From the NCBI GenBank assembly GCA_048500255.1, contig JASNYH010000004.1, forward strand, positions 186,001-250,000: 64,000 bases of DNA. Direction: 5' to 3'. A program made the translations under genes and the position numbers. The notes under the pieces were generated by a model, which was not told where the DNA came from, did no database searches, and saw only the letters and a list, made by a program, of their open reading frames with translations. This DNA is from JAMHWF01 sp048500255. Lineage in GTDB: Bacteria > Pseudomonadota > Gammaproteobacteria > Burkholderiales > Burkholderiaceae_C. Of this stretch, positions 1 to 8,042 are shown one piece after another. Numbering within the stretch: the stretch's first letter is position 1; every line of letters begins with the position of its first letter.

Positions 1-1383
1 GTCGAAGCGCCAGCTCGGCGGCGTCACGACGAAGCGGCCCGTCTCCTGCACGAACTCGAGGCCCAGCCGCGTGAAGACGTCGGCGACCTGCTGCTGCGCG
101 AGCGGCATGCCGATGACGCGCGCCGCGCGCTCGACGCGCATCTCGACCGGCCGGCGTTCGGGCAGCGAGGTCACCTGGTCGTCGATCGGCCCGCATACCG
201 TGTCGGGCGTGCCGCAGATCTCGACGATCAGCGCCGTGATGCGCTCGATGTGCTCGACGGTCAGCGCCGGATCGACGCCGCGCTCGAAGCGGTGGCCGGC
301 GTCGGTGGCGAAGTTGTAGCGGCGGGAGCGCCCCGCCACCGCCTCGGGCCACCAGAACGCGGCCTCGACGTAGACGTGGCGCGTGTCGTCCGACACCGCC
401 GTCGCCTCGCCGCCCATGATGCCGGCGAGCGACTCGACGCCGCGCTCGTCGGCGATCACGCCGACCCGGGCGTCGAGCGTGACGGTGCTGCCGTTGAGCA
501 GCTCGAGCGTCTCGCCGTCGCGCGCCCAGCGCACCGTCAGGCCGCCGTGGATCTTGTCGAGATCGAAGATGTGCGTCGGCCGGCCGAACTCGAACATCAC
601 GTAGTTCGAGATGTCGACGAGCGCGCTCACCGAGCGCTGGCCGCAGCGCGCGAGGCGCTCGACCATCCACGCCGGCGTGCGCACCTTCGTATTCACGTTG
701 CGCACGACGCGGCCCGAGAAGCGGCCGCAGAGGTCGCTCGCCTCGACGCGCACCGGCAGCCTGGCGTCGCTGCCGACCGGCACCGGAGGAAACCCTGGCG
801 TCTTCAACGGCGCGCCGGTCAGCGCGGCGACTTCGCGCGCGATGCCGTAGACGCTCAGCGCATGCGCCAGGTTGGGCGTGAGCTTGAGCGTGAACAGCGT
901 GTCGTCGAGCTTCAGGTGGCGGCGGATGTCTTCGCCGACCGGCGCGTCGTCGGCCAGCACGAGCAGACCGCTGTGGTCGCTCGACAGGCCCAGCTCGCGC
1001 GCCGAGCACAGCATGCCCTGGCTCTCGACGCCGCGCAGCTTGCCGAGCTTGATGCGAAACGGCTCGCCGCCCTCTTCGGCCGGCGGCAGCTCGGCACCGA
1101 CGAGCGCGCACGGCACCTTGATGCCGGCCGCCACGTTGGGCGCGCCGCATACGACCGTCAGCGGCTCGCCGCGACCCGTCTCGACCCTGCAGACGGTCAG
1201 ACGGTCGGCGTTGGGATGGCGCTCGACGCTGGCGACGCGCGCGACGACGACGCCGGCGAACGGCGGCGCGACGGGGCGCAGCTCCTCGACCTCCATGCCC
1301 GACATCGTCAGCAGCTCGGCCAGCGCCTGCGTGGACAACGGCGGATCGCAGAACTCGCGCAGCCAGGACTCAGGAAATTGCAT
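1..1383 (-). CDS. pheT: phenylalanine--tRNA ligase beta subunit, partial
   Basis: This is the beta subunit of the heterotetrameric phenylalanyl-tRNA synthetase, which charges tRNA-Phe in the cytoplasm. The window holds only the N-terminal 461 codons; the C-terminal part lies off the left edge. The start reads MQFPESWLREFCD, typical of PheT, followed by the tRNA-binding (EMAP/OB) region and then the B3/B4 region, where a stretch like ALVDISNYVMFEFGRP carries the editing-domain signature. The ATG is 29 bases after the pheS stop, so the two subunits are co-transcribed. Identification is firm from the family sequence and from the pheS-pheT order. Confidence 0.95.
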   Translation of the reverse strand, partial: MQFPESWLREFCDPPLSTQALAELLTMSGMEVEELRPVAPPFAGVVVARVASVERHPNADRLTVCRVETGRGEPLTVVCGAPNVAAGIKVPCALVGAELPPAEEGGEPFRIKLGKLRGVESQGMLCSARELGLSSDHSGLLVLADDAPVGEDIRRHLKLDDTLFTLKLTPNLAHALSVYGIAREVAALTGAPLKTPGFPPVPVGSDARLPVRVEASDLCGRFSGRVVRNVNTKVRTPAWMVERLARCGQRSVSALVDISNYVMFEFGRPTHIFDLDKIHGGLTVRWARDGETLELLNGSTVTLDARVGVIADERGVESLAGIMGGEATAVSDDTRHVYVEAAFWWPEAVAGRSRRYNFATDAGHRFERGVDPALTVEHIERITALIVEICGTPDTVCGPIDDQVTSLPERRPVEMRVERAARVIGMPLAQQQVADVFTRLGLEFVQETGRFVVTPPSWRFD

Positions 1384-1412
1384 GAACCGTCACTCTCGTT
1401 CGTCGTCCGATG

Positions 1413-2456
1413 TCACCGGAACTGGCGCAGGAAGCGCAGGTCGCCGTCGAAGAACAGCCGCAGGTCGTTGACGCCGTAGCGCAGCATCGCGAGCCGGTCG
1501 ATGCCCGAGCCGAAGGCGAAGCCGATGCAGCGCTCGGGGTCGAGCCCCATGTTGCGCACCACCTGCGGGTGCACCTGGCCGGCGCCCGAGACCTCGAGCC
1601 AGCGGCCGGCCAGCGGGCCGCGCTCGAACTGGATGTCGATCTCGGCGCTCGGCTCGGTGAACGGGAAATAGCTCGGCCGGAAGCGCAGCTTCAGGTCCGT
1701 CGTCTCGAAGAAGGCCTGCACGAAGGCGAGGTAGACCGACTTCAGGTCCTTGAAGCTGACGTTCTCGCCGATCCACAGGCCCTCGACCTGGTGGAACATC
1801 GGCGAGTGCGTCGCGTCGCTGTCGACGCGATAGGTGCGCCCCGGCGCGATGACGCGGATTTCGGGCATCGTCGCCTGGCCCGCGTAGCGGCGCGCGTGCT
1901 CGCGCGCGTGCCGCACCTGGATCGGCGAGGTGTGCGGGCGCAGGTTGAGCGGGCGGCCCTCGTCGTCGTTCACGTCGACGTAGAACGTGTCCTGCATCGA
2001 GCGCGCCGGATGGTTCTCGGGGTTGTTGAGCGCTGTGAAGCTGTACCAGTCGGTCTCGATCTCGGGGCCGTCGGCGACCTCGAAGCCCATCGACGCGAAG
2101 ATGGCCTCGATGCGCTCCATCGTGCGCGTGATCGGGTGCAGGCCGCCCGTGCCGCGGCGCCGCCCGGGCAGCGTGACGTCGAGCGCCTCGGCCTGCAGCT
2201 GGCGCTCGAGCTCGGCGTCGGCCAGCGCCTGACGGCGCGCGGCGAGCGCGGCCTCGATGCGCTGCTTGGCGTCGTTGATGGCGGCGCCGCGCGTCTTCTT
2301 GTCGTCGGGCGCGAGCCGGGCCAGCCCCTTGAGCAGCTCGGTGAGCGCGCCGGCCTTGCCGAGGTAGCGCGCCTTGGCATTCTCGAGGTCGGCCGGCGCG
2401 GCGGCGCGCGCGAAGTCGTCGTGCGCCGACTGCACCAGTTGATCGAGCTCGTTCAT
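1413..2456 (-). CDS. pheS: phenylalanine--tRNA ligase alpha subunit
   Basis: The alpha subunit carries the class II catalytic core of PheRS. The 347-residue protein begins MNELDQLVQSAHDDF with an N-terminal coiled coil (about 1-90), then the class II fold with motif 2 (around FRPSYFPFTEPSAE) and motif 3 near the C-terminus (GSGIDRLAMLRYG). The length is slightly above the E. coli 327 residues. It sits between rplT and pheT, as in the classical thrS-infC-rpmI-rplT-pheST operon. An intrinsic terminator lies just upstream, so expression probably depends on read-through from the ribosomal-protein genes or on a local promoter. Confidence 0.97.
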   Translation of the reverse strand: MNELDQLVQSAHDDFARAAAPADLENAKARYLGKAGALTELLKGLARLAPDDKKTRGAAINDAKQRIEAALAARRQALADAELERQLQAEALDVTLPGRRRGTGGLHPITRTMERIEAIFASMGFEVADGPEIETDWYSFTALNNPENHPARSMQDTFYVDVNDDEGRPLNLRPHTSPIQVRHAREHARRYAGQATMPEIRVIAPGRTYRVDSDATHSPMFHQVEGLWIGENVSFKDLKSVYLAFVQAFFETTDLKLRFRPSYFPFTEPSAEIDIQFERGPLAGRWLEVSGAGQVHPQVVRNMGLDPERCIGFAFGSGIDRLAMLRYGVNDLRLFFDGDLRFLRQFR

Positions 2457-2480
2457 CGACTAGACGGACCCACAGGGATG

Positions 2481-2508
2481 AAAAAAGGCCGTACGCGGTG
2501 ACGGCCTT
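2481..2508 (-). terminator. intrinsic terminator between rplT and pheS
   Basis: Read on the minus strand, the 8-bp perfect stem AAGGCCGT/ACGGCCTT with an 8-base loop is followed by an uninterrupted run of T. It lies 25-52 bases upstream of the pheS start, so it either ends the rplT transcript or acts as a partial terminator for pheST. I found no Phe-rich leader peptide in the 48 bases between rplT and the hairpin, unlike the pheM attenuator of E. coli. Confidence 0.8.
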
Positions 2509-2556
2509 CGAAGCGGAGGCGCCGCCGAGCCCGAGGCCGGCAGCGCGACGGGGGCC

Positions 2557-2913
2557 TCAGGCCAGCTGCGCCTTCACCTTCTCGACGATCTTGCCGAACG
2601 CGGCAGGATCGTTGACGGCCAGGTCGGCGAGCACCTTGCGATCGATGTCGATCGACGCCTTCTTCATGCCGGCCATGAACTTGCTGTAGGTGATACCGAG
2701 CTCGCGCGACGCCGCGTTGATGCGGGCGATCCAGAGCTGGCGGAAGACGCGCTTGCGGGTGCGGCGATCGCGATAGGCGTATTGCCCCGCCTTCATCACC
2801 GCCTCCTTGGCGATGCGGAAGACGTTCTTGCGGCGGCCGCGGAAGCCCTTGGCAAGGGCGAGGACCTTCTTGTGACGGGCGCGGGCGGTGACGCCGCGTT
2901 TGACGCGAGGCAT
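2557..2913 (-). CDS. rplT: 50S ribosomal protein L20
   Basis: L20 binds 23S rRNA early in large-subunit assembly. The 118-residue basic protein starts MPRVKRGVTARARHKK and shows the long N-terminal basic helix followed by the globular domain (RELGITYSKFMAGMKKA). This is the standard family length. It follows rpmI by 35 bases, with a GAAGGAG-like ribosome-binding site before the start. In gamma-proteobacteria L20 represses the rpmI-rplT messenger; whether that holds here cannot be seen from sequence. Confidence 0.98.
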   Translation of the reverse strand: MPRVKRGVTARARHKKVLALAKGFRGRRKNVFRIAKEAVMKAGQYAYRDRRTRKRVFRQLWIARINAASRELGITYSKFMAGMKKASIDIDRKVLADLAVNDPAAFGKIVEKVKAQLA

Positions 2914-2948
2914 GTCGGGACTCCTTCTCGTTCAGACGGTGTGCCGGA

Positions 2949-3152
2949 TCACAGACCGGCGAACGGCAGCATCTGCGCCATGTGACCCATGTTCGTGTCG
3001 TGCACGTTCACGGCGCCGCGCAGGTGGCGCTTGTTCTTGGTCGTCTTCTTGGTGAGGATGTGGCGCTTGAACGCCTGGCCCCGCTTGACGGTGCCTCCCG
3101 GACGCACGCGGAATCGCTTGGCCGCGCTCTTCTTGGTCTTCATCTTGGGCAT
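2949..3152 (-). CDS. rpmI: 50S ribosomal protein L35
   Basis: L35 is a small structural protein of the large ribosomal subunit. The 67-residue product begins MPKMKTKKSAAKRFRV and is rich in Lys and Arg, as expected. An upstream in-frame extension is open but unrelated to the family, so the ATG at 3152 is chosen, preceded by a GAAGGAG ribosome-binding site. The gene lies between infC and rplT. The 119-base gap to infC contains two copies of the palindrome CCTGCAGG on the RNA strand, which could form a control stem, but this is speculative. Confidence 0.98.
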   Translation of the reverse strand: MPKMKTKKSAAKRFRVRPGGTVKRGQAFKRHILTKKTTKNKRHLRGAVNVHDTNMGHMAQMLPFAGL

Positions 3153-3271
3153 GACTGCTCCTTCTAGGTTGCTCCTGCAGGCGCCTGCGACGACTTCGCA
3201 GTCTTGTCGAGCCTGCAGGGGCTTCTTGCGGCGCCGGGGCGACCCACCCCGACGCCGAAATCTCTCTCGCT

Positions 3272-3823
3272 CTACGACTTCTTCTTCGGCGCCAGCACCA
3301 TGATCATCTGGCGCCCTTCCAGCTTGGGCATGTGCTCGACGACGGCGACGTCGGCCAGTTCGTCGCGAATGCGCTCGAGCAGGCGCATGCCGATCTCCTG
3401 GTGCGTGATCTCGCGACCGCGGTAGCGCAGCGTGACCTTGCCCTTGTCGCCGTCCTCCGCGATGAAGCGGCGCAGATTGCGCATCTTGATCGCGTAGTCG
3501 CCCTCGTCGGTACCGGGACGGAACTTGACCTCCTTGACCTCGATGACCTTCTGCTTGGCCTTCGCCTCGGCCGCGCGCTTCTGCTCCTGGTACTTGAACT
3601 TGCCGTAGTCCGTCAGCCGACAAACCGGGGGGTCGGCCGTCGCCGCAATCTCGACCAGATCGACATCGAGATCGCCCGCCATTCGCAACGCCTCCTGCGT
3701 GGGGACGATGCCGAGCGGCTCGTTGTTCACCCCGTTGAGCCGGACCTCCGGCGCCATGATTTCGCGGTTGAGTCGATGCTTGCGCTCCGCGTTGGGAGTG
3801 CGGCGGTCAAAAAAAGTAGCGAT
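3272..3823 (-). CDS. infC: translation initiation factor IF-3, non-AUG start (ATC)
   Basis: IF-3 prevents premature 50S joining and discriminates against non-AUG starts on the 30S subunit. The N-domain contains HRLNREIMAPEVRL and the C-domain ends QMIMVLAPKKKS. The first ATG (position 3757) would remove the conserved HRLNREI segment. Reading upstream in frame reaches an ATC codon at 3823-3821 preceded by AAAGG at 8 bases, giving 183 residues, the usual family length, with the N-terminus (M)ATFFDRRTPNAER. Rare AUU/AUC-type starts are the known basis of infC autoregulation. The gene lies 69 bases after thrS. Confidence 0.9.
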   Translation of the reverse strand: MATFFDRRTPNAERKHRLNREIMAPEVRLNGVNNEPLGIVPTQEALRMAGDLDVDLVEIAATADPPVCRLTDYGKFKYQEQKRAAEAKAKQKVIEVKEVKFRPGTDEGDYAIKMRNLRRFIAEDGDKGKVTLRYRGREITHQEIGMRLLERIRDELADVAVVEHMPKLEGRQMIMVLAPKKKS

Positions 3824-3892
3824 GGTGCGTGCCTTTCAACGGAGCGCCCGGCGAGGTGGCGCCCCCACAAAAACAATTGCGCGCCCCGGACG

Positions 3893-5800
3893 TCAACCCC
3901 GGTGGGCGATGTCGCCGGCCAGTTGCTCTTGGAACTGTGCCAGCGGCATCACGCCGAGATCACGATTCCCTCGGGCGCGCACCGCAACGGCCCCGCTCGC
4001 CTTCTCCTTGTCGCCGACGACGAGGATGTACGGAACCTTTTGCATGGAATGCTCGCGGATTTTATACGTGATTTTCTCGTTCCGCAAATCGAGTGCGACT
4101 CTAACTCCTTGTTTTTGCAGCGATTTCGCGACCTCGGCGGCATAGTCCCCTTGCGCGTCGGTGATACAGGCGACCACCGTCTGCGCCGGCGCCAGCCAGG
4201 CCGGCAGCGCGCCCGCGTGCTGCTCGATCAGGATGCCGATGAAGCGCTCCATCGAGCCGACGATGGCCCGGTGCAGCATCACGGGCACGAGCCGCTCGCC
4301 GCTCTCGGCGACGTATTCGGCGCCCAGGCGCCCGGGCATCGAGAAGTCGACCTGGATCGTGCCGCACTGCCATTGGCGCCCGATCGCGTCCTTGAGCGTG
4401 TATTCGATCTTCGGGCCGTAGAAGGCGCCCTCGCCCGGCGAGACAGCGTAGTCGACGCCCGAGCGCTTCAGGCTCTCGATCAGCGCCTGCTCGGCCTTGT
4501 CCCAGCTCTCGTCGGAGCCGATGCGCGCGTCGGGGCGCGTCGCCACCTTGTAGATGACGTGCTCGAAGCCGAAGTCGCGGTAGACCTTCTGCAGCAGCGC
4601 CGTGAAGGCGACGCACTCGTCAAGGATCTGCTCCTCCGTGCAGAAGATGTGGCCATCGTCCTGCGTGAAGCCGCGCACGCGCATGATCCCGTGCAACCCG
4701 CCCGTCGGCTCGTTGCGGTGGCACTGGCCGAACTCGCCGTAGCGCAGCGGCAGGTCGCGGTAGCTCTTGATGCCCTGCTTGTAGATCAGCAGGTGGCCGG
4801 GGCAGTTCATCGGCTTGAGCGCATAGTCGCGCTTCTCCGACTCCGTGACGAACATGTTCTCGCGGTACTTGTCCCAGTGGCCCGTCTTCTCCCAGAGCGA
4901 CTTGTCGAGGATCTGCGGGCCCTTGACCTCCTGGTAGCCGTTGTCGCGGTAGACGGCGCGCATGTATTGCTCGACTTGCTGCCACACGGTCCAGCCCTTG
5001 GGGTGCCAGAACACGGTGCCCGGCGAGTGCTCGTCGAGGTGAAACAGGTCGAGCTCACGGCCGAGGCGCCGGTGGTCGCGCTTCTCGGCCTCCTCCACGC
5101 GCTTGATGTAGTCGTCGAGCTGCTTGCGATCGGCCCACGCCGTGCCGTAGATGCGCTGCAGCTGCTCGTTCCTGGCGTCGCCGCGCCAGTAGGCGCCCGA
5201 CAGCCGCGTCAGCTTGAAGGCCTTGAGGAAACGCGTGTTCGGCACGTGCGGCCCGCGGCACATGTCGACGTACTCCTGGTGGTAATAGAGGCCCATCGCC
5301 GTCTCGCCCGGCATGTCGTCGACGAGGCGCAGCTTGTAGTCCTCGCCGCGCGACTTGAAGACCTCGATCACCTGCTCGCGCGGCGTCATCTTCTTGACGA
5401 CGTCGTAGTCCTGGTCGATCAGCTCGCGCATGCGCTGCTCGATCGCCGCCAGGTCCTCGGGCGTGAACGGCCGCTCGTAGGCGATGTCGTAGTAGAAACC
5501 CTCCTCGATCACCGGGCCGATCACCATCCTGGCGCCCGGGTAGAGCTGCTTGACGGCGTGGCCGACGAGGTGGGCGCACGAGTGGCGGATGATCTCGAGC
5601 CCTTCGGCGTCCTTGGGCGTGATGATCTGCAGCGTCGCATCGTGGTCGATGCGATCGCTGGCGTCGACGAGCCGGCCGTCGACCTTGCCGGCGAGCGTGG
5701 CCTTGGCCAGACCGGCGCCGATCGACGCGGCGACTTCGGCCACCGTCACCGGGCCGGGGTACTCGCGGCGCGAGCCGTCGGGCAGCTGGATCGAAATCAT
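3893..5800 (-). CDS. thrS: threonine--tRNA ligase
   Basis: ThrRS charges tRNA-Thr and edits Ser-tRNA-Thr. The 635-residue protein shows an N-terminal TGS domain (1-62), the editing domain with HSCAHLVGHAV (about 74-84), the class II catalytic core with the zinc Cys in MNCPGH near residue 332 and the following HRNEPTGG motif 2, and a C-terminal anticodon-binding domain. The length matches E. coli (642). The ATG at 5800 follows GGAGAG. It is first in the operon and is preceded by a leader peptide and an intrinsic terminator that look like a threonine-responsive attenuator. Confidence 0.98.
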   Translation of the reverse strand: MISIQLPDGSRREYPGPVTVAEVAASIGAGLAKATLAGKVDGRLVDASDRIDHDATLQIITPKDAEGLEIIRHSCAHLVGHAVKQLYPGARMVIGPVIEEGFYYDIAYERPFTPEDLAAIEQRMRELIDQDYDVVKKMTPREQVIEVFKSRGEDYKLRLVDDMPGETAMGLYYHQEYVDMCRGPHVPNTRFLKAFKLTRLSGAYWRGDARNEQLQRIYGTAWADRKQLDDYIKRVEEAEKRDHRRLGRELDLFHLDEHSPGTVFWHPKGWTVWQQVEQYMRAVYRDNGYQEVKGPQILDKSLWEKTGHWDKYRENMFVTESEKRDYALKPMNCPGHLLIYKQGIKSYRDLPLRYGEFGQCHRNEPTGGLHGIMRVRGFTQDDGHIFCTEEQILDECVAFTALLQKVYRDFGFEHVIYKVATRPDARIGSDESWDKAEQALIESLKRSGVDYAVSPGEGAFYGPKIEYTLKDAIGRQWQCGTIQVDFSMPGRLGAEYVAESGERLVPVMLHRAIVGSMERFIGILIEQHAGALPAWLAPAQTVVACITDAQGDYAAEVAKSLQKQGVRVALDLRNEKITYKIREHSMQKVPYILVVGDKEKASGAVAVRARGNRDLGVMPLAQFQEQLAGDIAHRG

Positions 5801-5820
5801 CGGGGGACTCTCCGGGAACG

Positions 5821-5847
5821 AAAAAGCGCGGTGGGCAACCGCGCTTT
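5821..5847 (-). terminator. attenuator terminator in the thrS leader
   Basis: On the minus strand, AAAGCGCGG and CCGCGCTTT form a 9-bp perfect stem around the loop TTGCCCA and are followed by T residues. The hairpin ends 20 bases before the thrS ATG, downstream of the putative promoter and leader peptide, so transcription must pass it to reach thrS. An upstream segment (5875-5882, GGCCGCGT on the RNA) can pair with the 5' arm (GCGCGGTT, with wobbles) and would then act as an antiterminator. Confidence 0.8.
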
Positions 5848-5884
5848 CGACTCGTGCAGGGCAAACGTGACGCGACGCGGCCGG

Positions 5885-5926
5885 CTAGACCTCGGGGCAA
5901 CGGGTGCTGCGCGTTCGCGGTGTCAT
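5885..5926 (-). CDS. threonine-containing leader peptide of thrS (13 aa)
   Basis: A 13-codon reading frame encodes MTPRTRSTRCPEV and then TAG. Threonine codons (ACA, ACG, ACC) occupy positions 2, 5 and 8. An AAAGG sequence lies 10 bases upstream of the ATG. The codons at positions 3-6 contain CGCGAACGC, which can pair with GCGTCGCG just after the stop codon (5871-5878). A ribosome stalled at Thr codons would mask this arm and free the downstream antiterminator. Layout and composition fit a class of amino-acid attenuators; translation of the peptide is inferred. Confidence 0.6.
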   Translation of the reverse strand: MTPRTRSTRCPEV

Positions 5927-5972
5927 AACCGTGCTGCCTTTCTCGCCCTTGCTGCGTGGATCGGAGCGCCGA

Positions 5973-5978
5973 TTGTAG
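5973..5978 (-). promoter_or_regulatory. putative -10 element of the thrS operon
   Basis: TACAAT on the minus strand lies about 47 bases upstream of the leader-peptide ATG, in the narrow gap next to the preceding gene. No convincing -35 hexamer was seen at 16-18 bases, so the promoter call rests on the -10 match and its position. Confidence 0.45.
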
Positions 5979-5991
5979 CCGCCCGCCCGGC

Positions 5992-7257
5992 TCAGGCCGC
6001 CGCGCGGCGCCGCTCGCGCAGCCACTGCAGTGCGCCCTGCCCGGCGATGCGCCCGCTCGAGAAGCTGGCCGTCAGCAGGTAGCCCCCGGTCGGCGCCTCC
6101 CAGTCGAGCATCTCGCCGGCACAGAACACGCCCGGCGCGGCGCGCAGCATCAGGCGCTCGTCGAGGGCGTCGAAGGCCACGCCGCCGGCCGTGCTGATCG
6201 CCTCGGCGAGCGGCCGTGCGGCGACGAGGCGCAGCGGCAGCGCCTTGATCGCGGCGGCAAGGCGCGCCGGATCGGCGAAAGCCTCGCGCGGCAGCAGTTC
6301 GTGCAGCAGCCCCGTCTTGACGCCGTGCAGGCCGAGTCGGCTCTTCAGGTGCGTCGCCAGCGAGCGCGAGCCGCGCGGCCGCGCGATTTCGGCCTGCACC
6401 TGCTCGAGCGGGCGGCCGGGCAACAGGTCGAGCACGAGCGTCGCGCTGCCGTGCACCTCGATCGCGTCGCGCAGCGCCGCCCCGATGGCATAGACGACGC
6501 TACCCTCGACGCCTGTCGCCGTGACGACGCACTCGCCCTGGCGGCGCAGCCGCTCGCCGCCCGGCCCGAGACATTCGACGGCGATCGTCTTCAGCGGGCT
6601 GCCGGCATGGCGCTCGCGAAAGTGCGCGCTCCACGACGGCCCGACGTCGAAGCCGCAGTTCGCAGGCTTGAGCGGCGCGACGGCGACGCCACGCGCCGCG
6701 AGCCACGGCAGCCAGGCGGCGTCGGAGCCGAGCCGCGGCCAGCTCGCGCCGCCGAGCGCGAGCACCGTCGCGTCGGCGTGCAAGGTGCGCTCGCCGTCGG
6801 GCGTGGCGAAGCGCAAGGCCTCGGCGCCGTCGTCGCCCGGCGCCCAGCCGAGCCAGCGCCAGCGCATGTGGAAGCGCACGCCGGCCGCGCGCAGCCGCTG
6901 CAGCCAGGCGCGCAGCAACGGCGCCGCCTTCAGGTCGCGCGGAAAGACGCGCCCCGACGTGCCGACGAAGGTCTCGACGCCCAGGCCGGCGGCCCAGTCG
7001 CGCACCGCCTGCGGGCCGAAGGCGGCGAGCCACGGAGCGACCTCGGCGGCGCGCGCGCCGTAGCGCGCGACGAAGGCTTCGATCGGCTCGGCGTGCGTCA
7101 GGTTGAGCCCGCCCTTGCCGGCCAGCAGGAACTTGCGCCCGGCCGACGCCATCGAATCGTGCACGTGGACGTCGACGCCGCCGCGGGCCAGCACCTCTGC
7201 GGCCATCAGGCCGGCCGGTCCGGCGCCGACGACGCGCACGCAGGGACGGTTTGCCAT
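5992..7257 (-). CDS. HI0933-family FAD-dependent oxidoreductase
   Basis: This is a flavoprotein of the HI0933/YhiN type (TIGR03862-like, aminoacetone oxidase family), whose substrate is not established. The N-terminus MANRPCVRVVGAGPAGLMAA carries the GxGxxG dinucleotide-binding motif. The family segment FLLAGKGGLNLTHAE follows near residue 45, and the C-terminus has the second FAD-contact region GEMLDWEAPTGGYLL. It is 421 residues, the usual length. The start at 7257 was preferred over an upstream frame extension of low-complexity alanines. It is divergent from the DUF1223 gene and convergent with nothing; its stop lies just before the thrS promoter. Confidence 0.85.
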   Translation of the reverse strand: MANRPCVRVVGAGPAGLMAAEVLARGGVDVHVHDSMASAGRKFLLAGKGGLNLTHAEPIEAFVARYGARAAEVAPWLAAFGPQAVRDWAAGLGVETFVGTSGRVFPRDLKAAPLLRAWLQRLRAAGVRFHMRWRWLGWAPGDDGAEALRFATPDGERTLHADATVLALGGASWPRLGSDAAWLPWLAARGVAVAPLKPANCGFDVGPSWSAHFRERHAGSPLKTIAVECLGPGGERLRRQGECVVTATGVEGSVVYAIGAALRDAIEVHGSATLVLDLLPGRPLEQVQAEIARPRGSRSLATHLKSRLGLHGVKTGLLHELLPREAFADPARLAAAIKALPLRLVAARPLAEAISTAGGVAFDALDERLMLRAAPGVFCAGEMLDWEAPTGGYLLTASFSSGRIAGQGALQWLRERRRAAA

Positions 7258-7306
7258 GCCGCCATTGTCGTGCCCTCGCCAGGGTCGCTCGCCGGAGGAC
7301 TGCTCC

Positions 7307-8035
7307 ATGCCACTGATCAAACTCGTGACGGCCGCCCTCGCCGCAGCCGCAGCCGCAGCCGCGGCGGCGCCGGCCACCGCGTCGCAGTGTGCGGCGCGAA
7401 GCGCCGACGTCGCGGCGCGCGTCGTCGAGCTCTACACCTCCGAAGGCTGCAACTCCTGCCCTCCGGCAGACGCCTGGCTCAGTTCGCTGAAGGGGCGCCC
7501 CGACGTCGTCGCCCTGGCGTTCCATGTCGACTACTGGGACCGCCTCGGCTGGAAGGACCGCTTCGCCGATCCCGCGCATACGCAGCGGCAAGCGGGGCTG
7601 CGACGCAGCGGTGCGTCCGCCTTCGTCTACACGCCGCAAGTGGTGCTCGACGGCCGCGACTGGCGAGGCTGGCGGACCGGCCGTATCGACCGCGGCGCGC
7701 CGGCCCGCGTGGCCATCTCGCTGCAGCGCGACGGTGCAGCCGTGACGGCGACGGTCGCTGCGCCGCCGGGTGCTCATCTCGCCGGCTACTGGGCCAGCGT
7801 GGAAGACGGCCATGCAAGCGACGTGCGCGCCGGCGAGAACGCCGGGACGACGCTGCACCACGATCGCGTCGTCCGCGCGTACCGGGCCCTCGAGCCGTGG
7901 ACGGCCGACACGACACGCACGCTGCGCTTCGACAGCCCGACGGTCGGGCCCGAGGGGCGCCCGCGGCACGTCGTGCTCGTCGTCGAGGACGCCGACACCG
8001 CCCGGCCGCTGCAGGCGCTGGCGCTGCGTTGCTGA
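7307..8035 (+). CDS. exported DUF1223 domain protein
   Basis: This is a 242-residue member of the DUF1223 family, which has a thioredoxin-like fold of unknown function. The N-terminal 26 residues form an alanine-rich signal peptide ending near ATASQC. The mature domain begins with VVELYTSEGCNSCPPAD, whose CNSC pair sits where thioredoxins keep their redox cysteines, and continues with AFHVDYWDRLGWKDRFADP, the family signature. GGAGG lies 9 bases before the ATG. It is divergent from the flavoprotein gene (49-bp gap). A periplasmic redox role is plausible but not shown. Confidence 0.85.
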   Translation: MPLIKLVTAALAAAAAAAAAAPATASQCAARSADVAARVVELYTSEGCNSCPPADAWLSSLKGRPDVVALAFHVDYWDRLGWKDRFADPAHTQRQAGLRRSGASAFVYTPQVVLDGRDWRGWRTGRIDRGAPARVAISLQRDGAAVTATVAAPPGAHLAGYWASVEDGHASDVRAGENAGTTLHHDRVVRAYRALEPWTADTTRTLRFDSPTVGPEGRPRHVVLVVEDADTARPLQALALRC

Positions 8036-8042
8036 AGCCGAG

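Noticed and set aside
3332..6082. Very long plus-strand reading frame across infC and thrS
   Set aside because: It is the antisense of infC and thrS, rich in Ala, Arg and Leu with no family similarity; typical high-GC shadow frame.
7103..7306. Longer N-terminus for the DUF1223 protein
   Set aside because: It overlaps the divergent flavoprotein gene and would bury the signal peptide; the ATG at 7307 has a proper ribosome-binding site.
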